Below, piece by piece: positions 1 to 8,136 of a stretch of DNA of 64,000 nt (position 1 is its first letter; the number at the start of each line of letters is the position of its first letter). The DNA lies in assembly GCA_016928775.1 (NCBI GenBank), contig JAFGKD010000038.1, forward strand, positions 1 through 64,000, in the 5' to 3' direction. A program made the translations under genes and the position numbers. A model generated the notes under the pieces. It did not search any database, was not told the DNA's origin, and saw nothing but the letters and a program-made list of their open reading frames with translations. The DNA comes from Candidatus Zhuqueibacterota bacterium. Lineage in GTDB: Bacteria; Zhuqueibacterota; Zhuqueibacteria; Residuimicrobiales; Krinioviventaceae.

Positions 1-478
1 GATCAACTGCGACAGGTTTTTCCATAAAAACATGTTTTTTTGCATTGATTGCTGCCTCAAAAACCATGGGGCGAAAGTAGGGAGGTGTGGCTGTGATGAT
101 GATGTCAACATCAGTGTCGATAACTTTTTGAAAGGCATCCAAACCCACAAAGCATCTATCGTCAGCAACCTCATTTCCTGCTTCGGATTTTAGCTTGGTT
201 TTGCAGTCTTCGACACGGTCTGCAAAGACGTCTCCCAGTGCCGTAACACTGAGCCCGTCACCAGCTGCCAAAAAATTAAAAGCTGCACCCGTGCCGCGCC
301 CGCCACAACCGATGACACCAGCGGTTAATTTTTTGCCCTCCGGAGCCTTGTCCAGGAGAGTTGAGTTTTTATACTCAGCTTTTCCCGAACCATTGCTGCA
401 TGCCATGATCAGTGCCCCGCTGGCAGCCAGGCTGCCAATGAATTGACGACGATTGAAACCACTTTCGTTCTTTTGCAT
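1..478 (-). CDS. Gfo/Idh/MocA family oxidoreductase, Tat-exported, partial
   Basis: N-terminal 159 residues; the rest lies beyond the left edge. The start ATG (476-478) follows a near-perfect Shine-Dalgarno, AAGGAGGA. Residues 9-14 are a twin-arginine motif (NRRQFI), followed by a hydrophobic stretch ending in MACS, so the protein looks Tat-exported and possibly lipid-anchored. A Rossmann dinucleotide motif (GVIGCGGRGTGAA) follows at about residue 58, and later the family signature TPPYFRP and KHVFMEKPVA, where EKP contains the usual catalytic/cofactor-binding lysine region. Family members use NAD(P) to oxidise or reduce sugars and related substrates; exported ones are common in glycan-degrading Bacteroidetes and Planctomycetes. 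It starts 25 bases after the cytochrome/FGE-like gene and is probably co-transcribed with it. Substrate cannot be told. Confidence 0.9.
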   Translation of the reverse strand, partial: MQKNESGFNRRQFIGSLAASGALIMACSNGSGKAEYKNSTLLDKAPEGKKLTAGVIGCGGRGTGAAFNFLAAGDGLSVTALGDVFADRVEDCKTKLKSEAGNEVADDRCFVGLDAFQKVIDTDVDIIITATPPYFRPMVFEAAINAKKHVFMEKPVAVD

Positions 479-503
479 AACATCCTCCTTGTAAATATTT
501 ATG

Positions 504-2003
504 TCAATCACCTTGATATTCACACACAACTCTGAAACCAACGTCTTTGCTATCCGAATACCACCACAGGCTTTTGGGAATTTGTGGGTCTGTGACCATC
601 CATGCATCGTGATTGGTGCTCGCGCGTGCCGCGGATCGAACTCGCGCAGCATCCGAATTATAAGACCCACCTCGAATGACATGTTCTTGACCGCTCTCCG
701 GTCCCGATGGATCTTTTATGCCGTGATGATAAGTGCTATATATATCGGAATCGTACCAGTCAGAACAAAATTCCCATACATTTCCGGACATGTTGAGCAA
801 ACCAAATGGATTTTCTTTTTTCGCAAATGCTTCGACCGTTTTGCCAAAACTGGTTTCCTGATAATTCACATAGGTCGCTATTGTTGTTGTGTCGATGCCG
901 AATATTTTGTTTAAAAATCTCTCGGAGGAATATTTCTTCGGTTCTCCGCCAAAAAAGTAGGCCGTTTCTGTGCCGGCACGACACGCGTATTCCCATTCCG
1001 CCTCGGTGGGCAAGCGATAGGTCTTGCCAGTGATCTGCGAGAGCCATTGACAATAGACTTTTGCTGTATGAAAAGTCATTGTGATGGCCGGTCGACTGCC
1101 GCGCCCCCACCCTTGATCCGGATTTTCGTAGGGGGGTGTTGGACCGGTCATACCATCTATATCATTTTCCTCAATGCGTGTGTCAGTACGCCCTTCTGTG
1201 GCCGTCGCTGCGTAAAAAGCATCAAACTCATCCCAGGTCACTTCAGTTTTTGCCATCCAGAACGGGCTGATTTCAACAGTGACCAGCGGACCTTCCTCGC
1301 TTTGTCGAAAAGGTTCTGAGGCCGGGCTTCCCAGACTAAACATGCCGCCAGAAATGGCGATCATGTCAAATTTTACCGATGTACCGGGAATGTATTCCGT
1401 AAAAGAAACAAACGAATCCACCCTGGCTGATTCGCTGTAAATGATATCGCTCGTCTTTTGCACAATTTTGTATTCTTCGGCGTGCTGCTCTTCATGCGAA
1501 TAGTGTCCGGAGCGTAAATGACAATTCAAACAATTGACCTTTTCGGGATTCCGATCGTAATACAAATGTGCCTTTTCACCTTTTTGTGACAATCCAATAG
1601 GAAAGAGGTTTTGGTGACATCTTTTGCAGGATGCTTCATACGTGTGTTTGATGGCATGTTCGAGTTTGGATTTTTCTTCCCAATTCAGCTTTTCCGGATC
1701 TTTGAATAATGTTCCGTATACATCACGAGCTCCGGTTACAGCTTTGGCTGTGTAATATTGGAAACTTGTCTTTGGCGGCAAGTGACAATCCACACAGTGG
1801 ACATAGATGCCAGACGCATTATCATAATGCGGCGATGTTCTCCAGGTTTGTGTCGAATGTGGATGAATATGGCAGGAATCACAGAATTCATCGGTAGAAG
1901 TGATCTGGGCACCCTCTTCAATACCGAGGATTAAAAGAATGCCGATGATCAAGCCAATAAAGAATCCTAATTTTCTTAAACGACGTTTGCTGGCGGTGGG
2001 CAT
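504..2003 (-). CDS. Tetraheme cytochrome c fused to FGE/SUMF1-like domain
   Basis: 499 residues. A membrane anchor lies at about 12-28. Four CxxCH heme sites follow at residues 41 (CDSCH), 70 (CVDCH), 126 (CKRCH) and 158 (CLNCH), the layout of NapC/NirT/NrfH-type quinol-oxidising cytochromes. From about residue 212 to the end it is a formylglycine-generating-enzyme-like (SUMF1) domain: 'GGMFSLGS', 'EVTWDEFDAF', 'YRLPTEAEWEYACRAG', 'NMSGNVWEFCSDWY', 'VIRGGSY' and a terminal 'DVGFRVV'. The paired cysteines that active FGE carries just after GGSY are absent here (GGSYNSDAARVRSAAR), so sulfatase activation is unlikely. A non-catalytic binding or scaffold role outside the membrane is more probable, as in other degenerate members of this fold. 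Lies upstream of the Gfo/Idh gene in an apparent two-gene operon. The fusion is clear in one uninterrupted frame; its function is unknown. Confidence 0.9.
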   Translation of the reverse strand: MPTASKRRLRKLGFFIGLIIGILLILGIEEGAQITSTDEFCDSCHIHPHSTQTWRTSPHYDNASGIYVHCVDCHLPPKTSFQYYTAKAVTGARDVYGTLFKDPEKLNWEEKSKLEHAIKHTYEASCKRCHQNLFPIGLSQKGEKAHLYYDRNPEKVNCLNCHLRSGHYSHEEQHAEEYKIVQKTSDIIYSESARVDSFVSFTEYIPGTSVKFDMIAISGGMFSLGSPASEPFRQSEEGPLVTVEISPFWMAKTEVTWDEFDAFYAATATEGRTDTRIEENDIDGMTGPTPPYENPDQGWGRGSRPAITMTFHTAKVYCQWLSQITGKTYRLPTEAEWEYACRAGTETAYFFGGEPKKYSSERFLNKIFGIDTTTIATYVNYQETSFGKTVEAFAKKENPFGLLNMSGNVWEFCSDWYDSDIYSTYHHGIKDPSGPESGQEHVIRGGSYNSDAARVRSAARASTNHDAWMVTDPQIPKSLWWYSDSKDVGFRVVCEYQGD

Positions 2004-2094
2004 AGACGGGATTTATCCTTCAAACATGAGTGTAAGCCGACAGTTGCACGAGATTTTAGGTCAGAAAGATGTAAATGAAGAAATTTGTTGATGA

Positions 2095-2123
2095 AATATA
2101 TTAGTTTTTAACTAGCAATGCAA
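2095..2123 (-). promoter_or_regulatory. Putative sigma-70 promoter of the cytochrome/FGE-like gene
   Basis: On the minus strand a TTGCAT box (2118-2123) and a TATATT box (2095-2100) are separated by exactly 17 bases. This would start transcription near 2088, about 85 bases upstream of the coding start at 2003. Nothing else was recognised between 2004 and 2262. Confidence 0.4.
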
Positions 2124-2262
2124 GATAAAAGAGGGCGAAAATAGCAGACAAATGCACTACGAATAAAGTGGGGAACTTGTATCAGAAAACGTCATTGAAT
2201 AAAGTGACACGATTAGCGAGTCAAACGCAGTAAAAAACTCGTCTTTTCATGACTTCCTCCAC

Positions 2263-2295
2263 AAAAAGGCACGCCTGTGGTAACAGGTGTGCCTT
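2263..2295 (-). terminator. Intrinsic terminator
   Basis: On the minus strand a hairpin with an about 13-base stem (AAGGCACACCTGT ... ACAGGCGTGCCTT, one mismatch) and a short loop is followed by TTTTTG. It sits about 60 bases downstream of the small gene ending at 2354 and most likely terminates that transcript, separating it from the cytochrome gene. Confidence 0.75.
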
Positions 2296-2353
2296 CTTAT
2301 TTTGACTTACCTTGCAGATGAGGAAATATGTGCAAAAAGTGTGGTGGCGGGAT

Positions 2354-2560
2354 TCAGGCGACTTGTGCGACTTTGACTGGTTTGGCAAGTGCGTCAATTG
2401 AGACTTGTTCAATTGTAATATAGCTGTAATATTTTGGACTGCATTGACCAGGGCAGGTAAATCTATCAATCAATCGTGCGCTTTCTTCTTCGTCGCGTGC
2501 AGTTAAATGTTCGACATGACCGCAATTTTCACACGTAATAATCAGCTCTACTCTGTTCAT
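2354..2560 (-). CDS. Small Cys-rich protein, unknown function
   Basis: 68 residues from the ATG at 2558-2560; an in-frame start at 2611 would add 17 residues but has poorer context. It contains CENCGHVEHL near the start and CPGQC further on, a spacing that could form a zinc ribbon or knuckle. No family was recognised. It is a single-gene unit: a good intrinsic terminator lies downstream, and a divergent glycosidase gene starts about 260 bases away on the other strand. The compact size, consistent cysteine pairs and dedicated terminator support a real gene. Confidence 0.6.
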   Translation of the reverse strand: MNRVELIITCENCGHVEHLTARDEEESARLIDRFTCPGQCSPKYYSYITIEQVSIDALAKPVKVAQVA

Positions 2561-2818
2561 AAGAAGTTCTCGCCTTAATTGCGGCGCGGAACACGGATGG
2601 CGCATTTTCACGGTTGCGTTGAACCCACGTGTTTATATTGGCGCCAGTGAAATTGTCTCTCTGTTTAATATCGAACTATACTTACAGCCAAAGTGGCAGT
2701 TTTGCGAATAAGAAAGTTTGTTTTTTTTTTAATATATTTTAAAACCAATAAACTGTTGTAATAAACCAAAATTATTGACATTTTTAATAAAAGACTGAAT
2801 GAAAGGTTTGGAGAGGAA

Positions 2819-5485
2819 ATGAAAAGAATCCTGCCACTTGTCATGTTTGCTATTCTGACGAATATTATTTGTTCGGCAGAAACAACCGCAGAATGGCCAC
2901 ATTTTACCTCATCGCACAAGCCATGGACCCGCTGGTGGTGGCACGGCAACGCTGTTGATTCGCTGGAAATCAATCGACATCTGCTCGAGTTCTCGCGAGT
3001 TGGCATTGGCGGCGTAGAAGTGACTAGCATTTATGGCGTGCGCGGCCAGGAGCATAATACTGTTCCCTATTTATCCGATCGTTATCTTGCTCTTTTGGAT
3101 TACACAGCTCAGCAGGCACACAATCTGGGACTTGGCGTTGATATTCCCCCTGGATCCGGTTGGCGTTGTGGAGGCTTTGATGTGAGTATTGAAGACGCTG
3201 ATACGCGAGTCGTTATTGAAAAGGATACAGTCGGTGCAGGCGAAATCTACCAGAAATCATTCGCAAAAATGCCGCAAGCATTGATGGGATTCTCCGGCGA
3301 CAACAAAAAGCTCGACCTCATTCCATTTATTGCAGACAATCTGATCACCTGGCAGCCCGAGAGCGGCAGGTGGGTCGTCTATTCTGTCACCCAAAAGTGG
3401 TCTGGCGCAAAGGTGAAACGGGCTGCTCCGGGGGGGGAGGGTTATTCCTTTAATCCCTATTCCATCACGTCGACCAAAAAGATGCTGCGGCCATTCACCG
3501 CTGCTTTTGAAAAAATGGACCGAAAAAATATTCGATGTATCTTTCATGATTCTTTTGAGTATGCCGGAGATTGGACTGAGGATTTTTTCTCAGAGTTTGA
3601 AAATCGGCGAGGCTATGATTTGCGCGACTATCTTCCCGAATTAACCGGGATTGGTGCTCTGGAGACAATCCGTCGCGTCAAATGTGATTACCGGGAAACC
3701 GTTTCAGATTTGGTAAAAGAGGAATTCATTCTTCCCCTGCAAGACTGGGCGCATGCGCGTGGCTGGTTGTTGCGCAATCAATCGCATGGATCACCGGCGA
3801 ATTTGCTCGATTTGTATAGCGCAGTCGATATTCCTGAGACCGAAATATTTCGTTTTGATCGAGATCCTTGCGTGCTCAAATTCGCCTCCTCCGCTGCACA
3901 CATCATGGGAAAACCACTGGTTTCCGCCGAGAGCTTTACCTGGCAAGATGAGCATTTTACTGTAACCCTCGATACGATGAAACGATCCGCAGATCTTTTA
4001 TTCTCCAATGGTATCAATCATCTGTTTTTTCATGGCACGACTTTTACACCACAGCAGGCCGAGTGGCCCGGGTGGCTATTCTACGCTTCGTCACAAATTA
4101 ATTCGCAAAACACCATTTGGACCGATCTGCCGGCGTTTAATTCCTATATCACACATTGCCAATCCTTGCTACAGACAAGCTCACCTGATAATGATGTGCT
4201 CATTTATTGGCCGGTCTACGACGTCTGGTCTGATCCGGAGGGATTGAATAAACACCTTGCTATTCACCATCCACAATGGATTAGTGAGAATCCGGCGGGT
4301 CTCGTCGCTCGGCAATTGACGAGCATGGGCATTAGCTATGATTTTGTCTCTGACAACCAATTGAAAGCCGCACGTGTCCAGAATGATCAGATTGGTTTCT
4401 CACAGGCTTCTTACAAAACAGTCATTATACCCGAGTGCGAATTTTTACCACTTGAAACGCTCAACACTGTGCTTGAACTTGCCAATAATGGCGCTACAAT
4501 CGTAATTGAAAACCAGTGGCCAGCCAAAGTTCCGGGATTGCAAGAATGGCAGATGCGGCAAAAGATAGTGGCAGAGACGCTCGTTTCTCTACATCCCGGT
4601 GACGATGGAATCTGTTTATGGGGGAGAGGGCGTATCGTCTATTGCAAAAATCTGCAGCGAACTTTTGAGATGCTGAATATAAAGGGAGAACCACTCGCTG
4701 GCTTGGCCAAATTACTCTGGCTGCGCAAGAAACATGCATCAGGCTATCTCTATTTCCTGGCAAATCACAGCGATACACGAATTGAGAAATGGCTCACCTT
4801 TGCACGCCCGTTTGTTTCGGCTGCGATACTGGATCCACTGACCGGACAAACAGGATCAGCGAAAATTCGCGATGATAGTCTCGTGTATATCCAGCTCGAC
4901 GCCGGTCAATCTCTCTTTATAAAAACATATAACGACACTGTGAGCGCGGCAGCCTGGTCTTATTGGCAAACTAATGGTGAGAGTGTCTCGCTGCAGGGCA
5001 CCTGGCAAATTGACTTTATCCGCGGCGGTCCGGAATTGCCGCCATCGTACACACAGGACAAATTACAATCGTGGACTCGAAAGACAAATCCGGATTATGC
5101 GCGTTTTGCCGGAACCGCTCGGTACGCAATTACTTTTGCTGCCCCGGACAGGGAATCTCTCCACTATAAACTGGACCTGGGGCGTATTGCTGAAAGCGCG
5201 CACATCGTTTTGAATGGTCAAAAAATCGGCACACGGTTCGCCCGCCCATTCACGCTAAATGTCGAGCTTGAGCCTCTCGCCAACGAACTCGAAATTTACG
5301 TCACCAATCTCGCCGCGAATCGAATTCGTGACTTGGATCGACGCGGCGTTGAATGGCGAATTTTTTATGATATCAATTTCGTCAATATAGATTACCAGCA
5401 ATTTGACGCCTCACCCTGGCCGATTCGTGAATCTGGATTATTGGGGCCGGTCACACTGACGCCACTCGCCAAAATGGAGTTTTAA
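2819..5485 (+). CDS. GH106-like glycoside hydrolase (alpha-L-rhamnosidase type)
   Basis: 888 residues with a Sec signal peptide (about 1-20, cleavage after ICSA). A family-like opening follows: PWTRWWWHGNAV around residue 35-46, then GIGGVEVTSIYG and DIPPGSGWRCGG. This is the pattern of the TIM-barrel part of GH106 alpha-L-rhamnosidases, which release L-rhamnose from polysaccharides or rhamnogalacturonan. The last 150 or so residues look like a beta-sandwich appended domain (YKLDLGRIAESAHIVLNGQKIG). The start is supported by GGAGAGG seven bases upstream; a TTGACA at 2775-2780 could be a -35 box but no convincing -10 follows. The next gene starts one base after the stop. Family assignment is by remembered motif pattern; I could not align catalytic glutamates, so another related barrel family is possible. 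Confidence 0.7.
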   Translation: MKRILPLVMFAILTNIICSAETTAEWPHFTSSHKPWTRWWWHGNAVDSLEINRHLLEFSRVGIGGVEVTSIYGVRGQEHNTVPYLSDRYLALLDYTAQQAHNLGLGVDIPPGSGWRCGGFDVSIEDADTRVVIEKDTVGAGEIYQKSFAKMPQALMGFSGDNKKLDLIPFIADNLITWQPESGRWVVYSVTQKWSGAKVKRAAPGGEGYSFNPYSITSTKKMLRPFTAAFEKMDRKNIRCIFHDSFEYAGDWTEDFFSEFENRRGYDLRDYLPELTGIGALETIRRVKCDYRETVSDLVKEEFILPLQDWAHARGWLLRNQSHGSPANLLDLYSAVDIPETEIFRFDRDPCVLKFASSAAHIMGKPLVSAESFTWQDEHFTVTLDTMKRSADLLFSNGINHLFFHGTTFTPQQAEWPGWLFYASSQINSQNTIWTDLPAFNSYITHCQSLLQTSSPDNDVLIYWPVYDVWSDPEGLNKHLAIHHPQWISENPAGLVARQLTSMGISYDFVSDNQLKAARVQNDQIGFSQASYKTVIIPECEFLPLETLNTVLELANNGATIVIENQWPAKVPGLQEWQMRQKIVAETLVSLHPGDDGICLWGRGRIVYCKNLQRTFEMLNIKGEPLAGLAKLLWLRKKHASGYLYFLANHSDTRIEKWLTFARPFVSAAILDPLTGQTGSAKIRDDSLVYIQLDAGQSLFIKTYNDTVSAAAWSYWQTNGESVSLQGTWQIDFIRGGPELPPSYTQDKLQSWTRKTNPDYARFAGTARYAITFAAPDRESLHYKLDLGRIAESAHIVLNGQKIGTRFARPFTLNVELEPLANELEIYVTNLAANRIRDLDRRGVEWRIFYDINFVNIDYQQFDASPWPIRESGLLGPVTLTPLAKMEF

Positions 5486-5486
5486 T

Positions 5487-5885
5487 ATGCGACACGCTGC
5501 AGTAGAAGAATGGGAAAAGCGTCTCGATCAAGTGATGCATGAGCTGGACGCCTTTTTGGAAGAACAATATGCGGGAACATATGTATTGCATCCAGCGCGT
5601 CCGCTACGAGGCCGGACAGCCAATCCAAGTCATGATGGCTTGTTCAACATCGCCGCAAATTTTACCCTGGGACTCGGCTCAAAAATTGGTAAAGGTTATG
5701 TCGTTGATATCAGGCTGGTGACGCTTGAACATGTCTCAGCCGCTGTTCGCGATGAAATCGAAGATGCCGCCATGCAGCAACTGATGACACTCATCCCAAA
5801 ACATTTTCCCGATACGCACTTGCAGGTGAAAAAAGACGGACCGGTTGTCAAAATTTTTGGTGATTTGAGCCTTGGCAAAGCGTAA
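5487..5885 (+). CDS. Conserved hypothetical protein coupled to the GH106-like gene
   Basis: 132 residues; its ATG follows the stop of the glycosidase by a single base, so translation is probably coupled. The N-terminal third is charged and helical (VEEWEKRLDQVMHELDAFLEE). The middle has HPARPLRGRTANPSHDGLF, and the end looks like an alpha/beta domain with FPDTHLQVKKDGPVVKIFGD. No signal peptide or membrane segment, so it should be cytoplasmic even though its neighbour is exported. I do not recognise a characterised family. Size and composition are those of a genuine small conserved protein. Confidence 0.65.
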   Translation: MRHAAVEEWEKRLDQVMHELDAFLEEQYAGTYVLHPARPLRGRTANPSHDGLFNIAANFTLGLGSKIGKGYVVDIRLVTLEHVSAAVRDEIEDAAMQQLMTLIPKHFPDTHLQVKKDGPVVKIFGDLSLGKA

Positions 5886-5907
5886 TGTATATTAGCTGTT
5901 TTAGCAT

Positions 5908-7980
5908 CTAAAATAATTTTTGGAAATACTCCGGCGCGTCGGCATACGGCGCAGTGGTGCGTGCAGCGACATCATAAATGATGTCATGCGTGGCGCGCGC
6001 CGCGACCAGCAGCTCCTCGTAAGGTCGATTGCAGACATCCAAAAATCCGATATTATAATTTTCGCCGTCAAAACGGCCTAGAGCTGACTGGTCGTACAGC
6101 GTGAACCAATGTGTGCCAACGCAATTGGGATCGGCAGCAGCATCTTCCACATAGATTCGATAAGCCTGCCCTCGGGCTGCCTGATTTTTGACATGTCCAA
6201 TACCGGTTGCCGGCAATCCGACATCCAGGGCGCCAAAATGAAATTCTCCGATCATCGTCGGCAAGCCAAGCAGCCTGGCAATGTCGAGGACGTCCTCATG
6301 CGGTATCCGCTCACGATAACAATTCATACTGAACACATCAAAAAAACGCATACCTTTCAATGCCCAGCTCGGCGGTACTTTATGATAACGGGCGCCGAGG
6401 TTCATGTGATATGGATCAACGGCTCTGCAGGCATCTGTCAAAACCTTGAAAAATTCCTCACACATCAGTTCGCTAAACGCCGCCAGATCTTGCAGCGCTG
6501 GTACGGTAAAACGCTGCGTCCAGGTACCGCTTGTTATATGAGCCAACGTGACATCCATGCCCCACGCTGAGGCAAATGCTGCGTCGTTTGCATATTTTCG
6601 AGCTAAAAAACGGCCCAACTCTTTGCGTGTTTCGCAGTCCGGTGTGTTATAAAGCATACCAGCCGCTGGCAGCTCTGAAGAAAATCCCCACGTCGGTTCA
6701 TTCATTAAAAAATAACCGATGAATGCGGGATCCTCTTTTGTCTCCTGGAGCTGTTCGGCATATTTTGCTGCTTCTTCCTTGTACGATGCGGCAAAGACAT
6801 CAGGAAAATCACGATAAATACGTTTGGTTTTTTCGAAACGGAGGGAGAGCGGGCGAACGTAGGGGAAACCTGCGGCTCTGGCAATGTCCCACTCTGACCA
6901 GTTGCCGACCGTGTTAAAGCCGATCTTTTTGAGCTGCGACAGGGCAATGCTCGACCAGATTTCGTGCCATTCCCCGGCGCCAAAGGCTTTGATAAAATTT
7001 CCGGCCAGGTAGTTGATGTGCGATGCGTCACCGCGTCCGGAAAACATGGCGGCGAATTCCGGCTCGTTTTCCGGCACCCAGGTCAGTGCCGATTTGAGTC
7101 CTTTGTAATTGGCACTGGTATCCACACGCACGCAATCACAACCGGCGGACCAAAAGGCATAGCCGTCCGGATCAACGAGCCACCAGCGGGTGCCATCGTG
7201 CTCCTTGCGAAAAAATCCGCTCGCATCGAACTTTTTTCGCATCCAGCCGCCCCATTTCGAGAACTGGTCTGGCCAGGGATATGACTCTTCGTCTTGTGCT
7301 TTGAGTCGCGATGTGACGTGCGCGCGGTCAACAGATTTCGCAGACCAGGTGTGCAGAGTGCTCTGGCCGAGCTCATCAATGAGTTTTCCCCTTGGCAATA
7401 TTGGTTTTTTCAAAAGCTCGGATTCGTTTTTTGTCGCTGTGAAACTGGTGAGACAAAATCTTACCGGCTGTTCGCCATTACGGAAAATGGTCAGGGTCAT
7501 CCTGTCCACCTGAGACAAATCGATGCGATCGCCACCCACGACGGGTTTCAACCAGGCGCCCTCACGATTGGCTTTCCAGACATTTTGGTTCACCCACTGC
7601 AGGTTAGCCCGAATTCGAGCCGAACATTGATTGAGAAGCTTGAAATTGAGCGTGAAAGCTGGACCATCTTCGCCTTCCTGCAGGGTAAGCAGAAAAGCAC
7701 ACATGTTTACACCATCAAGTAGTATATCAGCGGTCAAAAAGGCGTACTCTGCGAATAGTCCTTTATCAATAGAATAAAAAAGCCCGTCACCCACAGTGTT
7801 ACCAGCGTACCAGGTAGCATGTGGTATGGGAGTATCGCCTGATGCCTGCTGTAAATTGTTTAAAAGATTTGTCGGTTTGATCGCCAGACCTTTTATGGTC
7901 GCCGGCTGGCATGTGTAAACGAGCAAACCGCTCGCTGCGGTCAAACTCGACTGAATAAAATGACGACGGTTCATGCTCAT
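5908..7980 (-). CDS. GH50-like (beta-agarase-type) clan GH-A glycosidase, Tat signal
   Basis: 690 residues. The N-terminus MSMNRRHFIQSS followed by a hydrophobic run is a twin-arginine signal, with a possible lipobox cysteine at YTC. The catalytic part begins near WWLVDPDGYAFWSAG. It carries FLMNEPTW (Glu428, candidate acid/base) and TMIGEFHFGALD (Glu579, candidate nucleophile), the two-glutamate arrangement of clan GH-A retaining enzymes; the GEFHFG motif is what I associate with GH50 agarases and relatives. Family members cleave beta-linked galactans, but related clades have other substrates, so specificity is open. The start is supported by GAGAGGAG eight bases upstream. Divergent from the ROK regulator across 156 bases, which suggests it is a regulated target. 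Confidence 0.65.
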   Translation of the reverse strand: MSMNRRHFIQSSLTAASGLLVYTCQPATIKGLAIKPTNLLNNLQQASGDTPIPHATWYAGNTVGDGLFYSIDKGLFAEYAFLTADILLDGVNMCAFLLTLQEGEDGPAFTLNFKLLNQCSARIRANLQWVNQNVWKANREGAWLKPVVGGDRIDLSQVDRMTLTIFRNGEQPVRFCLTSFTATKNESELLKKPILPRGKLIDELGQSTLHTWSAKSVDRAHVTSRLKAQDEESYPWPDQFSKWGGWMRKKFDASGFFRKEHDGTRWWLVDPDGYAFWSAGCDCVRVDTSANYKGLKSALTWVPENEPEFAAMFSGRGDASHINYLAGNFIKAFGAGEWHEIWSSIALSQLKKIGFNTVGNWSEWDIARAAGFPYVRPLSLRFEKTKRIYRDFPDVFAASYKEEAAKYAEQLQETKEDPAFIGYFLMNEPTWGFSSELPAAGMLYNTPDCETRKELGRFLARKYANDAAFASAWGMDVTLAHITSGTWTQRFTVPALQDLAAFSELMCEEFFKVLTDACRAVDPYHMNLGARYHKVPPSWALKGMRFFDVFSMNCYRERIPHEDVLDIARLLGLPTMIGEFHFGALDVGLPATGIGHVKNQAARGQAYRIYVEDAAADPNCVGTHWFTLYDQSALGRFDGENYNIGFLDVCNRPYEELLVAARATHDIIYDVAARTTAPYADAPEYFQKLF

Positions 7981-8012
7981 ATTATGCTCCTCTCTTCATT
8001 GCGGTTAAATAA

Positions 8013-8041
8013 AAGATAAAAAAATTAGTATGAAAAAACAA
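8013..8041 (-). promoter_or_regulatory. Putative promoter of the GH50-like gene
   Basis: On the minus strand, TTGTTT (8036-8041) and TATCTT (8013-8018) are 17 bases apart, giving a leader of about 26 bases. It lies in the AT-rich divergent region shared with the ROK regulator. The boxes are imperfect. Confidence 0.3.
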
Positions 8042-8059
8042 ATTGATAAAATTTAAGCC

Positions 8060-8103
8060 TTGACAAAGAGAAAATAATTTAATATGTTTTTTTATTGAAT
8101 AAA
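8060..8103 (+). promoter_or_regulatory. Promoter of the ROK regulator with start-site palindrome
   Basis: TTGACA (8060-8065) and TATGTT (8083-8088) are separated by 17 bases, a good sigma-70 arrangement with a start near 8095. A perfect 13-base palindrome, TTTATTGAATAAA (8091-8103), covers that start point and could be an autoregulatory operator. The predicted transcript start also argues for the ATG at 8137 rather than the upstream TTG as translation start. Confidence 0.5.
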
Positions 8104-8136
8104 TTAACCTGTTTCCAAATCACGTGCCGTGCACCC

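Noticed and set aside
501..914. Plus-strand reading frame of 137 codons
   Set aside because: Antisense to the clearly recognisable FGE-like domain; no family motif and no Shine-Dalgarno.
504..2003. FGE-like domain as the activator of the sulfatase at 36160-37557
   Set aside because: The catalytic cysteines are missing and the genes are 34 kb apart.
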